From positions 1-62,183 of the forward strand of contig NZ_JBHUOR010000136.1 of NCBI RefSeq assembly GCF_042686175.1: a DNA stretch of 62,183 bases, written 5' to 3'. The notes beneath the pieces were generated by a model. The model was given only the letters and a program-made list of their open reading frames with translations, searched no databases and had not been told where the DNA came from. The DNA is from Kurthia populi. Its GTDB lineage: Bacteria; Bacillota; Bacilli; Bacillales_A; Planococcaceae. This document shows, piece after piece, positions 50,663 to 59,438 of this stretch (its first letter is position 1; each line of letters begins with the position of its first letter). The translations under genes and the position numbers were made by a program.

Positions 50663-51402
50663 TTAAACTTTAAAAATTATTTTCCCACTATTACGTGTAC
50701 CTTCAAGTAAGCGATGTGCCTCTTTTACACCATCAACTGTAAATGGAAGTGTGTATGCAATTTGGTCAGCTAAACCATGTTTTTCATAGAAATCAAATAA
50801 ATAAGGAATGACAATATCATTTATCATCGCTGGTGTACGTGATAGGAAAACACATTTTACATCTGGGCGGTATGAATTGTCTGGTAAAGTCGTCATGCCA
50901 ACATAGGTCGCATTTTCTTTCGCTAATATTAATGCAGCATGCTCACCAGCGTTAAATAATGAAGCATCTAATACGAAATCTGCCGTTTTTCCATGTTGCT
51001 CAATAGCTTCAGGGTCACGATAATCGACGAACATATCAGCGCCAAGCTCTTTTAAGCGCGCTTCATTTTTTTACTAGCTACAGCAATGATCTTAACATCC
51101 CATTCTTGTGCAAGTTGAACTAAGAAGCTACCAACGCTACTAGAGGCACCAACAATAGCAATTGTATCGCCATCTTTTAGTGGATAAAAACCACCATGTA
51201 AGCCCCAATAAGCAGTTGAGGCTGTAGCTGAAAAGCTTCCTGCGAAGTCCAGTGGCATATCTTCAGGGATTTTAAAGACATTTTTATTATTAGCTGCTAT
51301 ATGCGTAGCATAGCCACCACCACTTGAACGAACGATAACCTTGTCACCAATTGCAAAGCCATCAAGTGGTTCATATAGTTCGACAATTTCTCCTTGTAGT
51401 TC
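50663..51402 (-). pseudogene. Broken NADP-dependent quinone oxidoreductase (MDR family)
   Basis: The minus strand encodes most of a medium-chain dehydrogenase of the quinone-oxidoreductase type. It reads ELQGEIVELYEPLDGF, IGDKVIVRSSGGGYA, then the cofactor motif TIAIVGASSSVGSFLVQLAQ. A frameshift follows at a run of seven T on the plus strand (51066-51072): with eight, ASKKNEARLKELGADMFVDY would be continuous. The rest runs to the normal C-terminus (EAHRLLEGTRNSGKIIFKV). The first 60-70 residues are missing and replaced by the start of an unrelated MFS gene. Two independent lesions make a working product unlikely. Confidence 0.85.
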
Positions 51403-51527
51403 ATTTCAAGCGCCGCAAATCCTAAATTAACACGGTCGAGATATGAAATAATATACAGCAGTAAAATATAGGGTAATATATGCCACATTGTTTTAGTAGT
51501 TGTTATTTTTTCGATTGTTTGTTGCAT
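51400..51527 (-). pseudogene. 5' remnant of an ACS-type MFS transporter fused to the oxidoreductase remnant
   Basis: The ATG at 51527 follows GGAGGCGAAG and opens MQQTIEKITTTKTMW. It then gives the first helix of ACS-family MFS transporters (LPYILLLYIISYLDRVNLGFAALEMN). After about 42 codons the sequence changes to the oxidoreductase gene in another frame. The junction points to one deletion that joined the 5' end of an MFS gene to the middle of a neighbouring oxidoreductase gene. Confidence 0.75.
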
Positions 51528-51715
51528 CTACTTCGCCTCCATCATAGTTTTAATACAGTATACGAGTTATGGAGACGAGAATAGACCAATGATTATCACG
51601 GTTTTTTAAGTGTAAATTCATAAAAAAATAATGATTTTTAATGTTAGTAAAAGAATTGTTATACGGTATGTATACTTGCTATGGTATTTTTATCAAAATA
51701 GAAATAGGACTGTAT

Positions 51716-51766
51716 AATAAAAAGAACATCTCTAATGTCCCAGCTGTTTACGGGCAATAGAGATGT
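51716..51766 (-). terminator. Terminator of the nitronate monooxygenase gene
   Basis: ACATCTCTA pairs with TAGAGATGT, with an inner TCCC/GGG. The minus strand continues TTCTTTTT. Confidence 0.75.
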
Positions 51767-51771
51767 GGCTA

Positions 51772-52767
51772 CTATAAAATTTGTAGAGAAGACATAATTT
51801 CTTGGATGCTACCTTCTCTTGCTTGATGGCTATGCTCACCCATTAAATAAAAAAAATAATCAGGATTTTTCAATGTCTGATTTGCTTTTAAAATGTCTCG
51901 CGTTAGTAAATATTGATAAGGGTAAGGTGCAATACAGTTTTCTGCTATACGATTTGTGAATGCGGTAGGTAGCCCACGCGCTGGTTTTCCTGTATACGCT
52001 GTAATAAATGTTGTGCTATGCTCTGTGGAATTCAAAATGGCTTGTTTATAAGCGATTGGAATTTCACATTCTTTAGCAACAAGTAGTGCAGTTCCTATTT
52101 GTACGGTATCTGCACCGATGTTTAATACTTCTTGAATTTGAGTTGCTGTCATTAAGCCGCCAGCAGCAATGAGTGGAAGTGTTACTAATGGTCGTGTTTC
52201 TCTGATAAGTTGATGTAGAGGAACATAATCAAAAGGCATTTGGAAAGTACCTCTATGCCCACCTGCTTCACTACCTTGTAAAACAATCGCATCAAAGCCA
52301 GCGTGCGCAATGGCTAGCGCTTCATTTTTGGTTGTAGCCATACCAATTAAAAATACATGCTGTTTTTTTAATTTATCAATGATAGTTTGATTTGGCAGAC
52401 CAAAAGTAAAGGAAATAATTTTCACATCTTCTTCTATGACAGCTTGAATTTGTTCATTGAAGTGATTTTCAAAATGTAAATTAGGGGAAGCAGTAAGATT
52501 TAGTTTAGTATAATCAGATTGCAAAGCTTCGCAGGCATTTGTGAATACTTCTTTAGATAATAAAGGGGGATTTTGTACAAATAAATTAACGCCAAAAGGT
52601 TTGACTGTTTTCATACGTATCTCTTGAATAGCTAGTTTTAATTCGGATTTTGTAGCATATCCTCCGGCAATAAAACCTAAAGCCCCTGCCTCACATGAAG
52701 CAGCAACAAAATTTGGTGTTGTAACCCCAGACATAGGAGCTTGAATAATTTTTACTTTGTCTAACAT
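51772..52767 (-). CDS. Nitronate monooxygenase-like FMN enzyme
   Basis: A 331-residue TIM-barrel protein of the 2-nitropropane dioxygenase/FabK family. It starts VKIIQAPMSGVTTPNFVAAS. The FMN and active-site loop is VLQGSEAGGHRG (candidate base His171). The phosphate-binding part is LIAAGGLMTATQIQEVLNIGADTVQIGTALL. Such enzymes oxidise propionate-3-nitronate or other nitronates, protecting against nitro toxins. A FabK-type enoyl reductase is the main alternative, but the signature fits nitronate monooxygenase better. AATGAGGTGAG precedes the ATG. It is a single gene. Confidence 0.85.
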   Translation of the reverse strand: MLDKVKIIQAPMSGVTTPNFVAASCEAGALGFIAGGYATKSELKLAIQEIRMKTVKPFGVNLFVQNPPLLSKEVFTNACEALQSDYTKLNLTASPNLHFENHFNEQIQAVIEEDVKIISFTFGLPNQTIIDKLKKQHVFLIGMATTKNEALAIAHAGFDAIVLQGSEAGGHRGTFQMPFDYVPLHQLIRETRPLVTLPLIAAGGLMTATQIQEVLNIGADTVQIGTALLVAKECEIPIAYKQAILNSTEHSTTFITAYTGKPARGLPTAFTNRIAENCIAPYPYQYLLTRDILKANQTLKNPDYFFYLMGEHSHQAREGSIQEIMSSLQIL

Positions 52768-52887
52768 ATGCGCTCACCTCATTAAAATAGATTATCTAAT
52801 CTTATTACCCGATGACTTTATAAAATATACTTAGATCGTCAATCCCTTACAAGATATAGTAGAATTTTAATAAAGATAGATAATATG

Positions 52888-53027
52888 AAAAAGAGGTTGG
52901 GACAAAACACGTTATTTTCTTTTTTAGCGTTCGCAACGAAAAACCGGAACCGCGCCACCGCGCGGTTCCGGTTTTTCTTATGCTCATAGGAGAGGTTGTT
53001 TTTATACGTATGTCCCAGCCTCTTTTT
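52888..53027 (-). repeat. Dispersed palindromic repeat, copy D (full length, inverted)
   Basis: Its reverse complement starts AAAAAGAGGCTGGGACATACG, contains GAGCATAAGAAAAACCGGAA and a perfect CCGGAACCGCGC / GCGCGGTTCCGG hairpin, and ends TTTTGTCCCAACCTCTTTTT. It is the best-preserved copy. The ends themselves are inverted repeats. It lies between the nitronate monooxygenase promoter and the 3' end of the MFS gene. Confidence 0.9.
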
Positions 53028-53043
53028 ATTTTGATATGTTTAG

Positions 53044-54246
53044 TTAATGTGCTTGTGCTGTTAATTCTTTATCTTTGCGACCATGCAGCAACATATACAG
53101 CACAAGTGTAACGAGAATTAATACTGCTAAGCCAATATACAATGTACCAAAGCCAACGATTGGTTCGACAAAACCAAGAATGTATGGTCCAAAGCCAAGG
53201 CCGGCATCGAGTGCGATAAAGAATGTTGAAGTTGCAAGTCCAGCGCGTGCACCTGGTGTTACTTTAAGTGCAATCGCTTGTGCACCAGACTGTAAGTTAC
53301 CATAACCAGCCCCAATAATAACGGCGGCTAATAATAATAGAAATCCAGAATGTGTCACACTAAGAATGGCAAGTCCTGCTGCAAATAAAATGAAGCAAGG
53401 AACCATAATAGCATTTGAGCCTTTGGTGTCCATCAGGCGACCACTAAATGGACGTGTAACTAAAATAGCTACAGCATAAACTAAGAAGAAGAAACTTGCC
53501 GCTGCTACTAAGTCACGCTCTTCTGCAAAGAAACTAATAAAGGATAAAATGGCGGCGTATCCAAGCGACATTAAAAACGTAATAATGGCAATTGGAATCG
53601 CATTAGGTTCAATATATTGTTTTAAACTGAATTTCACTTTAGGTGCATCAGCAGCTGGTTGTAATACCGATGCTTTTTGTACACGAACTGTTAAACCAAT
53701 AATAAAAGCAAGAGCTGCTAAAATAACGCAGAATAAGAAAATCGTATTATAGGACACAAGGCGCCCAAGCATAATGCCTAAAAAAGGACCGATAGCTGTA
53801 CCAAGTGTTGTACTCATACTAAAGTAGCCAATGCCCTCCGCTTTACGTGCAGAAGGAATAATTTGTGCAATGATTGTGCTTGTGGCAGTAGAGGCAACAC
53901 CCGCGGCAACGCCGTTTACTAAACGGAAAATAAGAAGCATCGTAATACCACCACTATGGACGAAATAAAGTGCTGTAGTGATAATAAATGCTGCTAAGCC
54001 AATCATCATAATTTTTCGTGCACCGACATTGTTAATGACGCGTCCTGCAAACAAACGGCCGACTAATGTCCCGACAATATAAATTCCTGTAGCAAGACCT
54101 GCTTGACTTGTGGTGGCATCATATTCATTTTTAGCGAATGATGCAATGGTCACCATTAGTAAATAGAAAATTAAAATGACGATGAAATTCATTAGTGAAA
54201 CGATAATAAAATCCTTCGTCCATAGCTTGTCTTTTGTATGACTCAC
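53044..54246 (-). CDS. MFS transporter, 12-helix family
   Basis: A 400-residue polytopic protein with about 12 hydrophobic segments. Motif A is partly visible as GRLFAGRVINNVGARKIMM, and motif C-like GIGYFSMSTTLGTAIGPFLGIMLG in helix 5. The start is GTG at 54246, sharing one base with the stop of the upstream MarR gene. The two are thus an operon in which the MarR-type repressor probably controls the exporter. Substrate unknown; drug or metabolite efflux is the usual role of such pairs. Confidence 0.85.
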   Translation of the reverse strand: MSHTKDKLWTKDFIIVSLMNFIVILIFYLLMVTIASFAKNEYDATTSQAGLATGIYIVGTLVGRLFAGRVINNVGARKIMMIGLAAFIITTALYFVHSGGITMLLIFRLVNGVAAGVASTATSTIIAQIIPSARKAEGIGYFSMSTTLGTAIGPFLGIMLGRLVSYNTIFLFCVILAALAFIIGLTVRVQKASVLQPAADAPKVKFSLKQYIEPNAIPIAIITFLMSLGYAAILSFISFFAEERDLVAAASFFFLVYAVAILVTRPFSGRLMDTKGSNAIMVPCFILFAAGLAILSVTHSGFLLLLAAVIIGAGYGNLQSGAQAIALKVTPGARAGLATSTFFIALDAGLGFGPYILGFVEPIVGFGTLYIGLAVLILVTLVLYMLLHGRKDKELTAQAH

Positions 54247-54683
54247 TATTTATCCCCGGCTCTCTTTATTAAATTTTGTTGAATTTGATTTAATGTCTCA
54301 ATAAACATTTGTTGCTGTTCAGCATCAATACCTGTCATTGATTCCATTTCAAATCGGTCGACATATGTACGAACTTCAGCATACATCTTGCGCCCTTCAT
54401 CTGTGATGAGTAATCGCTTTTTGCGCTTATCTTCATGAGAAGGCTCAACACGTGCATAGCCTATCGACACTAAGTTTTTCATAATACGTGTCACATTGGG
54501 TTTTTCAATCCCTAATAATTTAGCGATTTCGACGGATGTTAATTGATCATCCAGAATTAAATAATAAAGAACGGACCAATCTGAGCGATGAATGCCTTGT
54601 TGTTGTAAAATAGCATTTAATTGTGCCTCAAATGTGCGGTTCGTTAAAACAAGCTCATGATAGAGCGTCTGAAACATATGCAT
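54246..54683 (-). CDS. MarR-family transcriptional regulator
   Basis: A 145-residue winged-helix protein. The recognition region is LTSVEIAKLLGIEKPNVTRIMKNLVSIGYARVEP, and the wing is SHEDKRKKRLLITDEGRKMYAEV. Both are typical MarR blocks. It begins with a dimerisation helix (residues 1-30). GAGGTGAC precedes the ATG. It lies directly upstream of, and overlaps, an MFS gene and likely represses it until a ligand binds. No operator palindrome is obvious to me in the 115 bases upstream. Confidence 0.88.
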   Translation of the reverse strand: MHMFQTLYHELVLTNRTFEAQLNAILQQQGIHRSDWSVLYYLILDDQLTSVEIAKLLGIEKPNVTRIMKNLVSIGYARVEPSHEDKRKKRLLITDEGRKMYAEVRTYVDRFEMESMTGIDAEQQQMFIETLNQIQQNLIKRAGDK

Positions 54684-54800
54684 ATTGTCACCTCATAAAA
54701 AAGTAGTTAACAAGATTAACTATTTTGTAGAACGTTTTTAATCATAAGAGATAAACCAATGTTTGTCAATACGCTATACTGACAAAAAGGGGGAAGTGAA

Positions 54801-55376
54801 ATGAAAGAATTTTTAGAGGCAACAGCCATTATTGATTATGATGCACCCGTAATTCAGCAACTTGTAGCACAGTTATTTCATCAAGAGGATAGTGATGTAC
54901 AAAAAGCACAGAAGGCCTTTGTATATGTACGTGATAGCATTGCGCATACATGGGATATTCAATCGAATCGTGTCACTTGCTGCGCATCAGATGTTTTCGT
55001 GTATAAGGAAGGCTTTTGCTATGCAAAATCACATTTACTAGCAGCGATATTACGTTCGCAAGGAATACCCACAGGCTTTTGCTATCAAAAATTACTGCTA
55101 TTTGAAACACCGGAGCAGGGCTATTGTTTACATGGCCTAAATGCAATTTATTTAGAAAATCGCTGGATACGAGTTGATGCACGGGGAAATAAACAAGGTG
55201 TTGATGCACAGTTTTCACTTGAACGTGAGCAGTTGGCTTTTACTGTGAATTCAGCGCTTGGTGAATGGGATGATAAAACAGTTTATGCAGAGCCAAATGA
55301 GGGAGTAATTCGAGCATTAAGTAAAAACAAGGATGCTAAAAAATTGTATGTATCTGGATTACCGGTGAATTTATAA
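54801..55376 (+). CDS. Transglutaminase-like (papain-fold) protein
   Basis: A 191-residue protein with the catalytic triad of transglutaminase-like proteins: Cys73 (KEGFCYAKSHLLAAILRSQGIP), His111 (CLHGLNAIYL) and Asp126 (WIRVDARGN). It has no signal peptide. Many bacterial members act as proteases or peptidases rather than cross-linkers. GGGGGAAG precedes the ATG. It is a single gene divergent from the MarR-MFS pair. Confidence 0.85.
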   Translation: MKEFLEATAIIDYDAPVIQQLVAQLFHQEDSDVQKAQKAFVYVRDSIAHTWDIQSNRVTCCASDVFVYKEGFCYAKSHLLAAILRSQGIPTGFCYQKLLLFETPEQGYCLHGLNAIYLENRWIRVDARGNKQGVDAQFSLEREQLAFTVNSALGEWDDKTVYAEPNEGVIRALSKNKDAKKLYVSGLPVNL

Positions 55377-55486
55377 ATACTATACAGGGGTATATGAAGT
55401 AATAATTATAAAAATATAAAGTTATAAAAACTTGTTTTTTTAGCATTTATATTATTTTTTATGGATAAATTATAATATTTTTTAAT

Positions 55487-55503
55487 ATACCTATATAAGG
55501 TAT
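55487..55503. promoter_or_regulatory. CsoR-type operator 1
   Basis: ATACC-N7-GGTAT, 17 bases, palindromic. It lies 100 bases upstream of the csoR start and shares arm and spacer length with sites 2 and 3. Confidence 0.55.
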
Positions 55504-55544
55504 AGATATATTAATTGAAAAATTATAAAATCTTAATAATTTAC

Positions 55545-55561
55545 ATACCCCCTTTAGGTAT
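55545..55561. promoter_or_regulatory. CsoR-type operator 2
   Basis: ATACC-CCCTTTA-GGTAT. It lies just upstream of csoR, next to the probable start of transcription (TTGAAA at 55515-55520 is a candidate -35). Confidence 0.7.
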
Positions 55562-55602
55562 GGTAGACTGAAGGTGTAAATAACAGAAGGAGGATGAGGC
55601 GC

Positions 55603-55905
55603 ATGGAACCTGAAATGATATCATGTCGAAAAAGCCACCATCCGGAAAAAGTAAAAAAAGATTTAACGGTCCGCTTGAATCGTGCGGAAGGTCAAATCAG
55701 AGGAATCAAACGCATGATTGAAGAAGATACGTATTGTGATGATGTAATAACACAACTTGCAGCAACCCAATCAGCTTTAAACAGTGTGGCTAAAATTTTA
55801 CTCGAAGGTCATTTAAAAGGTTGTGTGGTTGATCGCTTAAATGAAGGCGATGACGAAGTATTGGATGAGTTACTCGTAACATTCCAAAAATTAATGCGAA
55901 AATAG
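55603..55905 (+). CDS. csoR: Copper-sensing repressor CsoR
   Basis: A 100-residue all-helical DUF156-family repressor. Counted from the ATG at 55603, the copper ligands fall at Cys45 (DTYCDDV), His70 and Cys74 (LLEGHLKGCVV), the same numbers I recall for B. subtilis CsoR. Cu(I) binding releases DNA. GGAGG lies 10 bases before this ATG; the ATG at 55594 overlaps the site. The gene heads csoR-copZ-copA, and two matching operators lie upstream, so it is likely self-regulated. Confidence 0.93.
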   Translation: MEPEMISCRKSHHPEKVKKDLTVRLNRAEGQIRGIKRMIEEDTYCDDVITQLAATQSALNSVAKILLEGHLKGCVVDRLNEGDDEVLDELLVTFQKLMRK

Positions 55906-55917
55906 GAGGCAATTCAA

Positions 55918-56124
55918 ATGGAAAATGTAACATTAAATGTACAAGGTATGTCATGTGGACATTGCGTGAAAGCAGTAGAAAGTAGCGTAGGGGAATTAAA
56001 CGGTGTAGATTCAGTAAACGTTAATTTAGAAGCGGGTCAAGTAGCTATCGCATTTGATTCAGCAGCCGTTACATTAGATACAATTAAAGAAACAATCGAC
56101 GACCAAGGTTATGATGTTGTTTAA
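55918..56124 (+). CDS. copZ: Copper chaperone CopZ
   Basis: A 68-residue single heavy-metal-associated domain. The copper-binding motif is GMSCGHC (residues 10-16), in VTLNVQGMSCGHCVKAVESSVG. It carries Cu(I) in the cytoplasm to CopA. AGGAGG precedes the ATG, 12 bases after csoR. A further operator lies between copZ and copA. Confidence 0.95.
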   Translation: MENVTLNVQGMSCGHCVKAVESSVGELNGVDSVNVNLEAGQVAIAFDSAAVTLDTIKETIDDQGYDVV

Positions 56125-56172
56125 ATAAGATAGGAGAGTGGAATGTCCTCTCCTTTTTATTTTCAAAATTAT

Positions 56173-56189
56173 ATACCCCTTATAGGTAT
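56173..56189. promoter_or_regulatory. CsoR-type operator 3
   Basis: ATACC-CCTTATA-GGTAT. It lies between copZ and copA, 16 bases before the copA start. It suggests copA also has its own CsoR-controlled promoter. Confidence 0.65.
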
Positions 56190-56205
56190 GAGGAAGGTGG
56201 AAGAA

Positions 56206-58608
56206 ATGACACAACAACTAAAAGAAAGTAATCTTCAAATATCAGGTATGACGTGTGCAGCCTGTGCTACGCGGATTGAAAAAGGTTTAAAAAAATTAGA
56301 TGGTGTGGAAGATGCGAATGTAAATCTAGCGATTGAACGTTCAACCGTCCATTATGATCCAGAAAAAATAACAGAAGAAGCTTTTGAGAAAAAAATTGAG
56401 GCGCTTGGTTATGGCGTCGTCAAAGAAAAGCAAGAGTTTGATATTACCGGCATGACATGTGCAGCTTGCTCGGCACGTATCGAAAAGGTACTAAATAAAA
56501 TGGATGGTATATCAGTAGCAAATGTCAATTTGGCACTTGAACGGGCAACGGTAGAGTTTAATCCAAGTAAAGTGTCTACTGCAGATATTATTGCGCGCGT
56601 TGAAAAAATTGGTTACGGTGCGCATAAACACCAAGATGAGGCAGCTGTTGATTACCGAGAGCAAGCAATTAAAAAGCAACAATGGAAATTTATCGCGGCA
56701 GCAATACTATCATTACCACTTCTTTGGACGATGGTAGGGCATTTCTCCTTTACACAATGGATGTACGTACCTGATTTATTTATAAATCCGTGGTTTCAAT
56801 TTGTGTTAGCAACCATTGTTCAATTTGCGATTGGCTATCAATTTTATGTAGGGGCATATAAAGCACTTCGAAATGGTAGTGCGAATATGGATGTGCTTGT
56901 CGTGCTTGGGACATCCGCTGCGTATTTCTATAGTGTGTATGAGGTGCTAACGATGCATGGAAATCATATGCCGCATTTGTATTTTGAAACGAGTGCAGTA
57001 TTAATTACATTAATTCTGCTTGGTAAATTATTTGAAGCAAAGGCAAAAGGTCGCTCATCTGAAGCAATCAAAAAATTGATGGGACTACAAGCGAAAACAG
57101 CGATTGTTGTCCGACAAGGCGAAGAACTTGAGATTCCATTAGAAGAAGTTGTTGTTGGCGATACAATTATCGTGCGACCAGGTGAAAAAATTCCTGTAGA
57201 TGGGCAGGTGCTCGAGGGACATACTACGATTGATGAATCGATGTTAACAGGTGAAAGTATGCCAGTTGATAAAACACAGGGCGACGAGTTATTTGGCGCC
57301 ACAATTAATAAAAATGGTGCGATTAAAATGACCGCAACGAAAGTTGGACGTGATACAGCACTCGCACAAATCATTAAAGTCGTTGAAGATGCACAAGGTA
57401 CAAAAGCACCAATCCAACGTCTAGCTGATAAAATTTCAGGTATTTTTGTACCGATTGTTGTCGGCATTGCGGTCATCACCTTTATCGTATGGTATTTATT
57501 TGTACAGCCAGGTGATTTTGTGCAAGCATTAGAAGTATTAATTGCGGTACTTGTTATTGCTTGTCCATGTGCGCTCGGTCTAGCAACACCAACATCGATT
57601 ATGGCTGGTTCTGGACGTGCTGCTGAATATGGTATTTTATTCAAAGGTGGCGAATATCTCGAGCAAACGGGAGCAATTGATACGGTCGTCGTTGATAAAA
57701 CGGGTACTGTCACAAATGGGGAGCCAGTTTTAACAGATGTGGTGACAACATTACCTGAAGCAGAATTTTTAGCATATGTGGCAAGTGCCGAACGAAAGTC
57801 AGAGCATCCTTTAGCACAAGCCATTGTGAATGGTGTGAAGGAGCGCGGCATCTCGTTATATGAGACACAATATTTTGAAGCGGTACCAGGATACGGTGTG
57901 CAGTCAACAATTAATGCGAAAGCGACAATTGTGGGGACAGATAAATTAATGGCTCAATATGGCATTGATGTATCATCTTCACTTTCGCAAAAGCAAGCGT
58001 TTGAAAAGCAAGGGAAAACGGCTATGCTTGTGGCAATTGATGGTGAATATGCTGGCTTGATTGCTGTAGCAGATACTGTAAAAGATACGTCAAAAGAAGC
58101 GGTAGCGCGATTACATCAAATGGGTCTCGATGTGATTATGATGACAGGTGATAATGAAGCAACTGCACAAGCGATTGCGGGTGAGGTTGGTATTAAGCAA
58201 GTAATTGCAGGTGTTTTACCAGAAGGCAAAGCAAATGAAATTGAAAAATTACAACAGCAAGGCAAAAAAGTAGCAATGGTAGGCGATGGTATCAATGACG
58301 CGCCGGCCCTTGCAACGGCAACGATTGGTATGGCGATTGGTACGGGAACAGATATTGCAATGGAAGCGGCCGATATTACATTAATTCGCGGGGATCTAAA
58401 TAGTATTGCAGATGCCATCTTGATGAGTAAAAAAACAATGACAAACATCAAACAAAATTTATTTTGGGCATTTGGCTATAATACATTAGGTATTCCAATT
58501 GCGGCACTTGGATTATTAGCACCATGGGTAGCAGGTGCGGCAATGGCATTTAGTTCTGTATCGGTTGTATTAAATGCACTGAGATTACAGCGTGTGAAAT
58601 TAAAATAA
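56206..58608 (+). CDS. copA: Copper-exporting P1B-type ATPase CopA
   Basis: An 800-residue pump with two N-terminal heavy-metal domains (GMTCAAC with Cys17/Cys20 and Cys85/Cys88). The membrane CPC motif is near residue 453 (VIACPCALGLATPTS). The phosphorylated Asp is near 497 (VVDKTGTVTNGEP). Also present are the HP motif SEHPLAQ and the hinge GDGINDAPAL. It exports Cu(I) using ATP. I choose the ATG at 56206 (AGGTGG upstream). The longer frame from 56143 would translate the CsoR operator and lacks a ribosome binding site. It ends in a terminator. Confidence 0.96.
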   Translation: MTQQLKESNLQISGMTCAACATRIEKGLKKLDGVEDANVNLAIERSTVHYDPEKITEEAFEKKIEALGYGVVKEKQEFDITGMTCAACSARIEKVLNKMDGISVANVNLALERATVEFNPSKVSTADIIARVEKIGYGAHKHQDEAAVDYREQAIKKQQWKFIAAAILSLPLLWTMVGHFSFTQWMYVPDLFINPWFQFVLATIVQFAIGYQFYVGAYKALRNGSANMDVLVVLGTSAAYFYSVYEVLTMHGNHMPHLYFETSAVLITLILLGKLFEAKAKGRSSEAIKKLMGLQAKTAIVVRQGEELEIPLEEVVVGDTIIVRPGEKIPVDGQVLEGHTTIDESMLTGESMPVDKTQGDELFGATINKNGAIKMTATKVGRDTALAQIIKVVEDAQGTKAPIQRLADKISGIFVPIVVGIAVITFIVWYLFVQPGDFVQALEVLIAVLVIACPCALGLATPTSIMAGSGRAAEYGILFKGGEYLEQTGAIDTVVVDKTGTVTNGEPVLTDVVTTLPEAEFLAYVASAERKSEHPLAQAIVNGVKERGISLYETQYFEAVPGYGVQSTINAKATIVGTDKLMAQYGIDVSSSLSQKQAFEKQGKTAMLVAIDGEYAGLIAVADTVKDTSKEAVARLHQMGLDVIMMTGDNEATAQAIAGEVGIKQVIAGVLPEGKANEIEKLQQQGKKVAMVGDGINDAPALATATIGMAIGTGTDIAMEAADITLIRGDLNSIADAILMSKKTMTNIKQNLFWAFGYNTLGIPIAALGLLAPWVAGAAMAFSSVSVVLNALRLQRVKLK

Positions 58609-58614
58609 TGAAAT

Positions 58615-58651
58615 AAAAACAGAAATTGTGTTGACGATTTCTGTTTTTTTT
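58615..58651 (+). terminator. copA terminator
   Basis: AAAACAGAAAT pairs with ATTTCTGTTTT, followed by T. Confidence 0.85.
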
Positions 58652-58704
58652 GCATGCCTTTTTATTTTTGTGAAATAATGCTATAATAGAAGACGTAATT
58701 TTAC

Positions 58705-58778
58705 GTCCTTGTAGCTCAGTAGGATAGAGCAACTCCCTCCTAAGGAGTAGGTCGCAAGTTCGATTCTTGTCAAGGACA
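58705..58778 (+). tRNA. tRNA-Arg (anticodon CCT)
   Basis: A full cloverleaf of 74 bases. The acceptor stem is GTCCTTG/CAAGGAC, the D arm GCTC...GAGC, and the anticodon stem ACTCC/GGAGT with loop CTCCTAA (anticodon CCT, reading AGG). The T arm is GCAAG-TTCGATT-CTTGT. The discriminator base is A. The CCA end is not encoded. No other tRNA adjoins it. Confidence 0.95.
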
Positions 58779-58981
58779 TTCCAAATCAAATAAGACATTA
58801 CTATATGAAGCACTTTCAATTTTTTCTATATTACAGGTTGTGTACCGTAATAATGAATAGAATGAGTTGAAGGTGTTTTTTTGACGAGGAAAAAGAGTAG
58901 GCTGGTAGTAAAGAAGTTAGGTAGCTTATATCTTTTAAATGTTTTTTGCTAGTAGTACTATATTTCACGATAAAGTTATAT

Positions 58982-59012
58982 AAAAAAAGCACCCTGTAAA
59001 CAGGATGCTTTT
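58982..59012 (-). terminator. cspA terminator
   Basis: AAAAGCA-C-CCTG pairs with CAGG-A-TGCTTTT across TAAA. On the minus strand it is followed by T. Confidence 0.75.
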
Positions 59013-59030
59013 GAAATCGTTAACTAAAAA

Positions 59031-59231
59031 TTAAAGTTTTACGATGTTAGCAGCTTGAGGTCCGCGTTGGCCTTCTTCTACGTCGAATTCTACTTTTTGA
59101 CCTTCTTCTAAAGATTTGAAACCTTCGCCTTGGATAGCTGAGAAGTGAGCGAATACGTCAGAACCGCCTTCAACTTCGATGAAACCGAAACCTTTGTCTG
59201 CGTTAAACCATTTTACTGTACCTTGTGTCAT
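59031..59231 (-). CDS. Cold-shock protein of the CspA family
   Basis: A 66-residue single cold-shock domain (QGTVKWFNADKGFGFIEVEGG). RNP1 is KGFGFIEV and RNP2 is DVFAHF. It binds single-stranded RNA or DNA as a chaperone, in cold and in normal growth. GGAGGTCATTTAA precedes the ATG. An AT-rich leader of about 100-200 bases lies upstream. Which Csp paralogue it is cannot be told from the sequence. Confidence 0.95.
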   Translation of the reverse strand: MTQGTVKWFNADKGFGFIEVEGGSDVFAHFSAIQGEGFKSLEEGQKVEFDVEEGQRGPQAANIVKL

Positions 59232-59438
59232 TTAAATGACCTCCATTTAATTATATTTAATAAGATTATAATTCCTCAAAAAGAAAAAATTCACATATTA
59301 CAAAAAATACTAAATCAATCACTAGTACGCTTTGTAATAGGTGAATTAATTATTATCTTGTAAATTTCTTATTAAATATAGTATAAAGGAAAATATTACA
59401 TTTGTCTACTATATTAATACATCTATAAAAAAATTAAA

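Larger units (their letters stand above)
58652..59030. other. Region holding tRNA-Arg and otherwise no gene
   Basis: The tRNA occupies 58705-58778. The following 200 bases up to the cspA terminator show no conserved frame or structure that I can see. Confidence 0.5.

Noticed and set aside
55380..55396. Possible fourth CsoR site (ATACAGGGGTAT)
   Set aside because: The arms and spacing do not match the ATACC-N7-GGTAT format of the other three.
56964..57851. 295-codon minus-strand frame inside copA
   Set aside because: It is fully antisense to conserved ATPase motifs, with Ser/Thr/Pro-rich shadow composition and no ribosome binding site.
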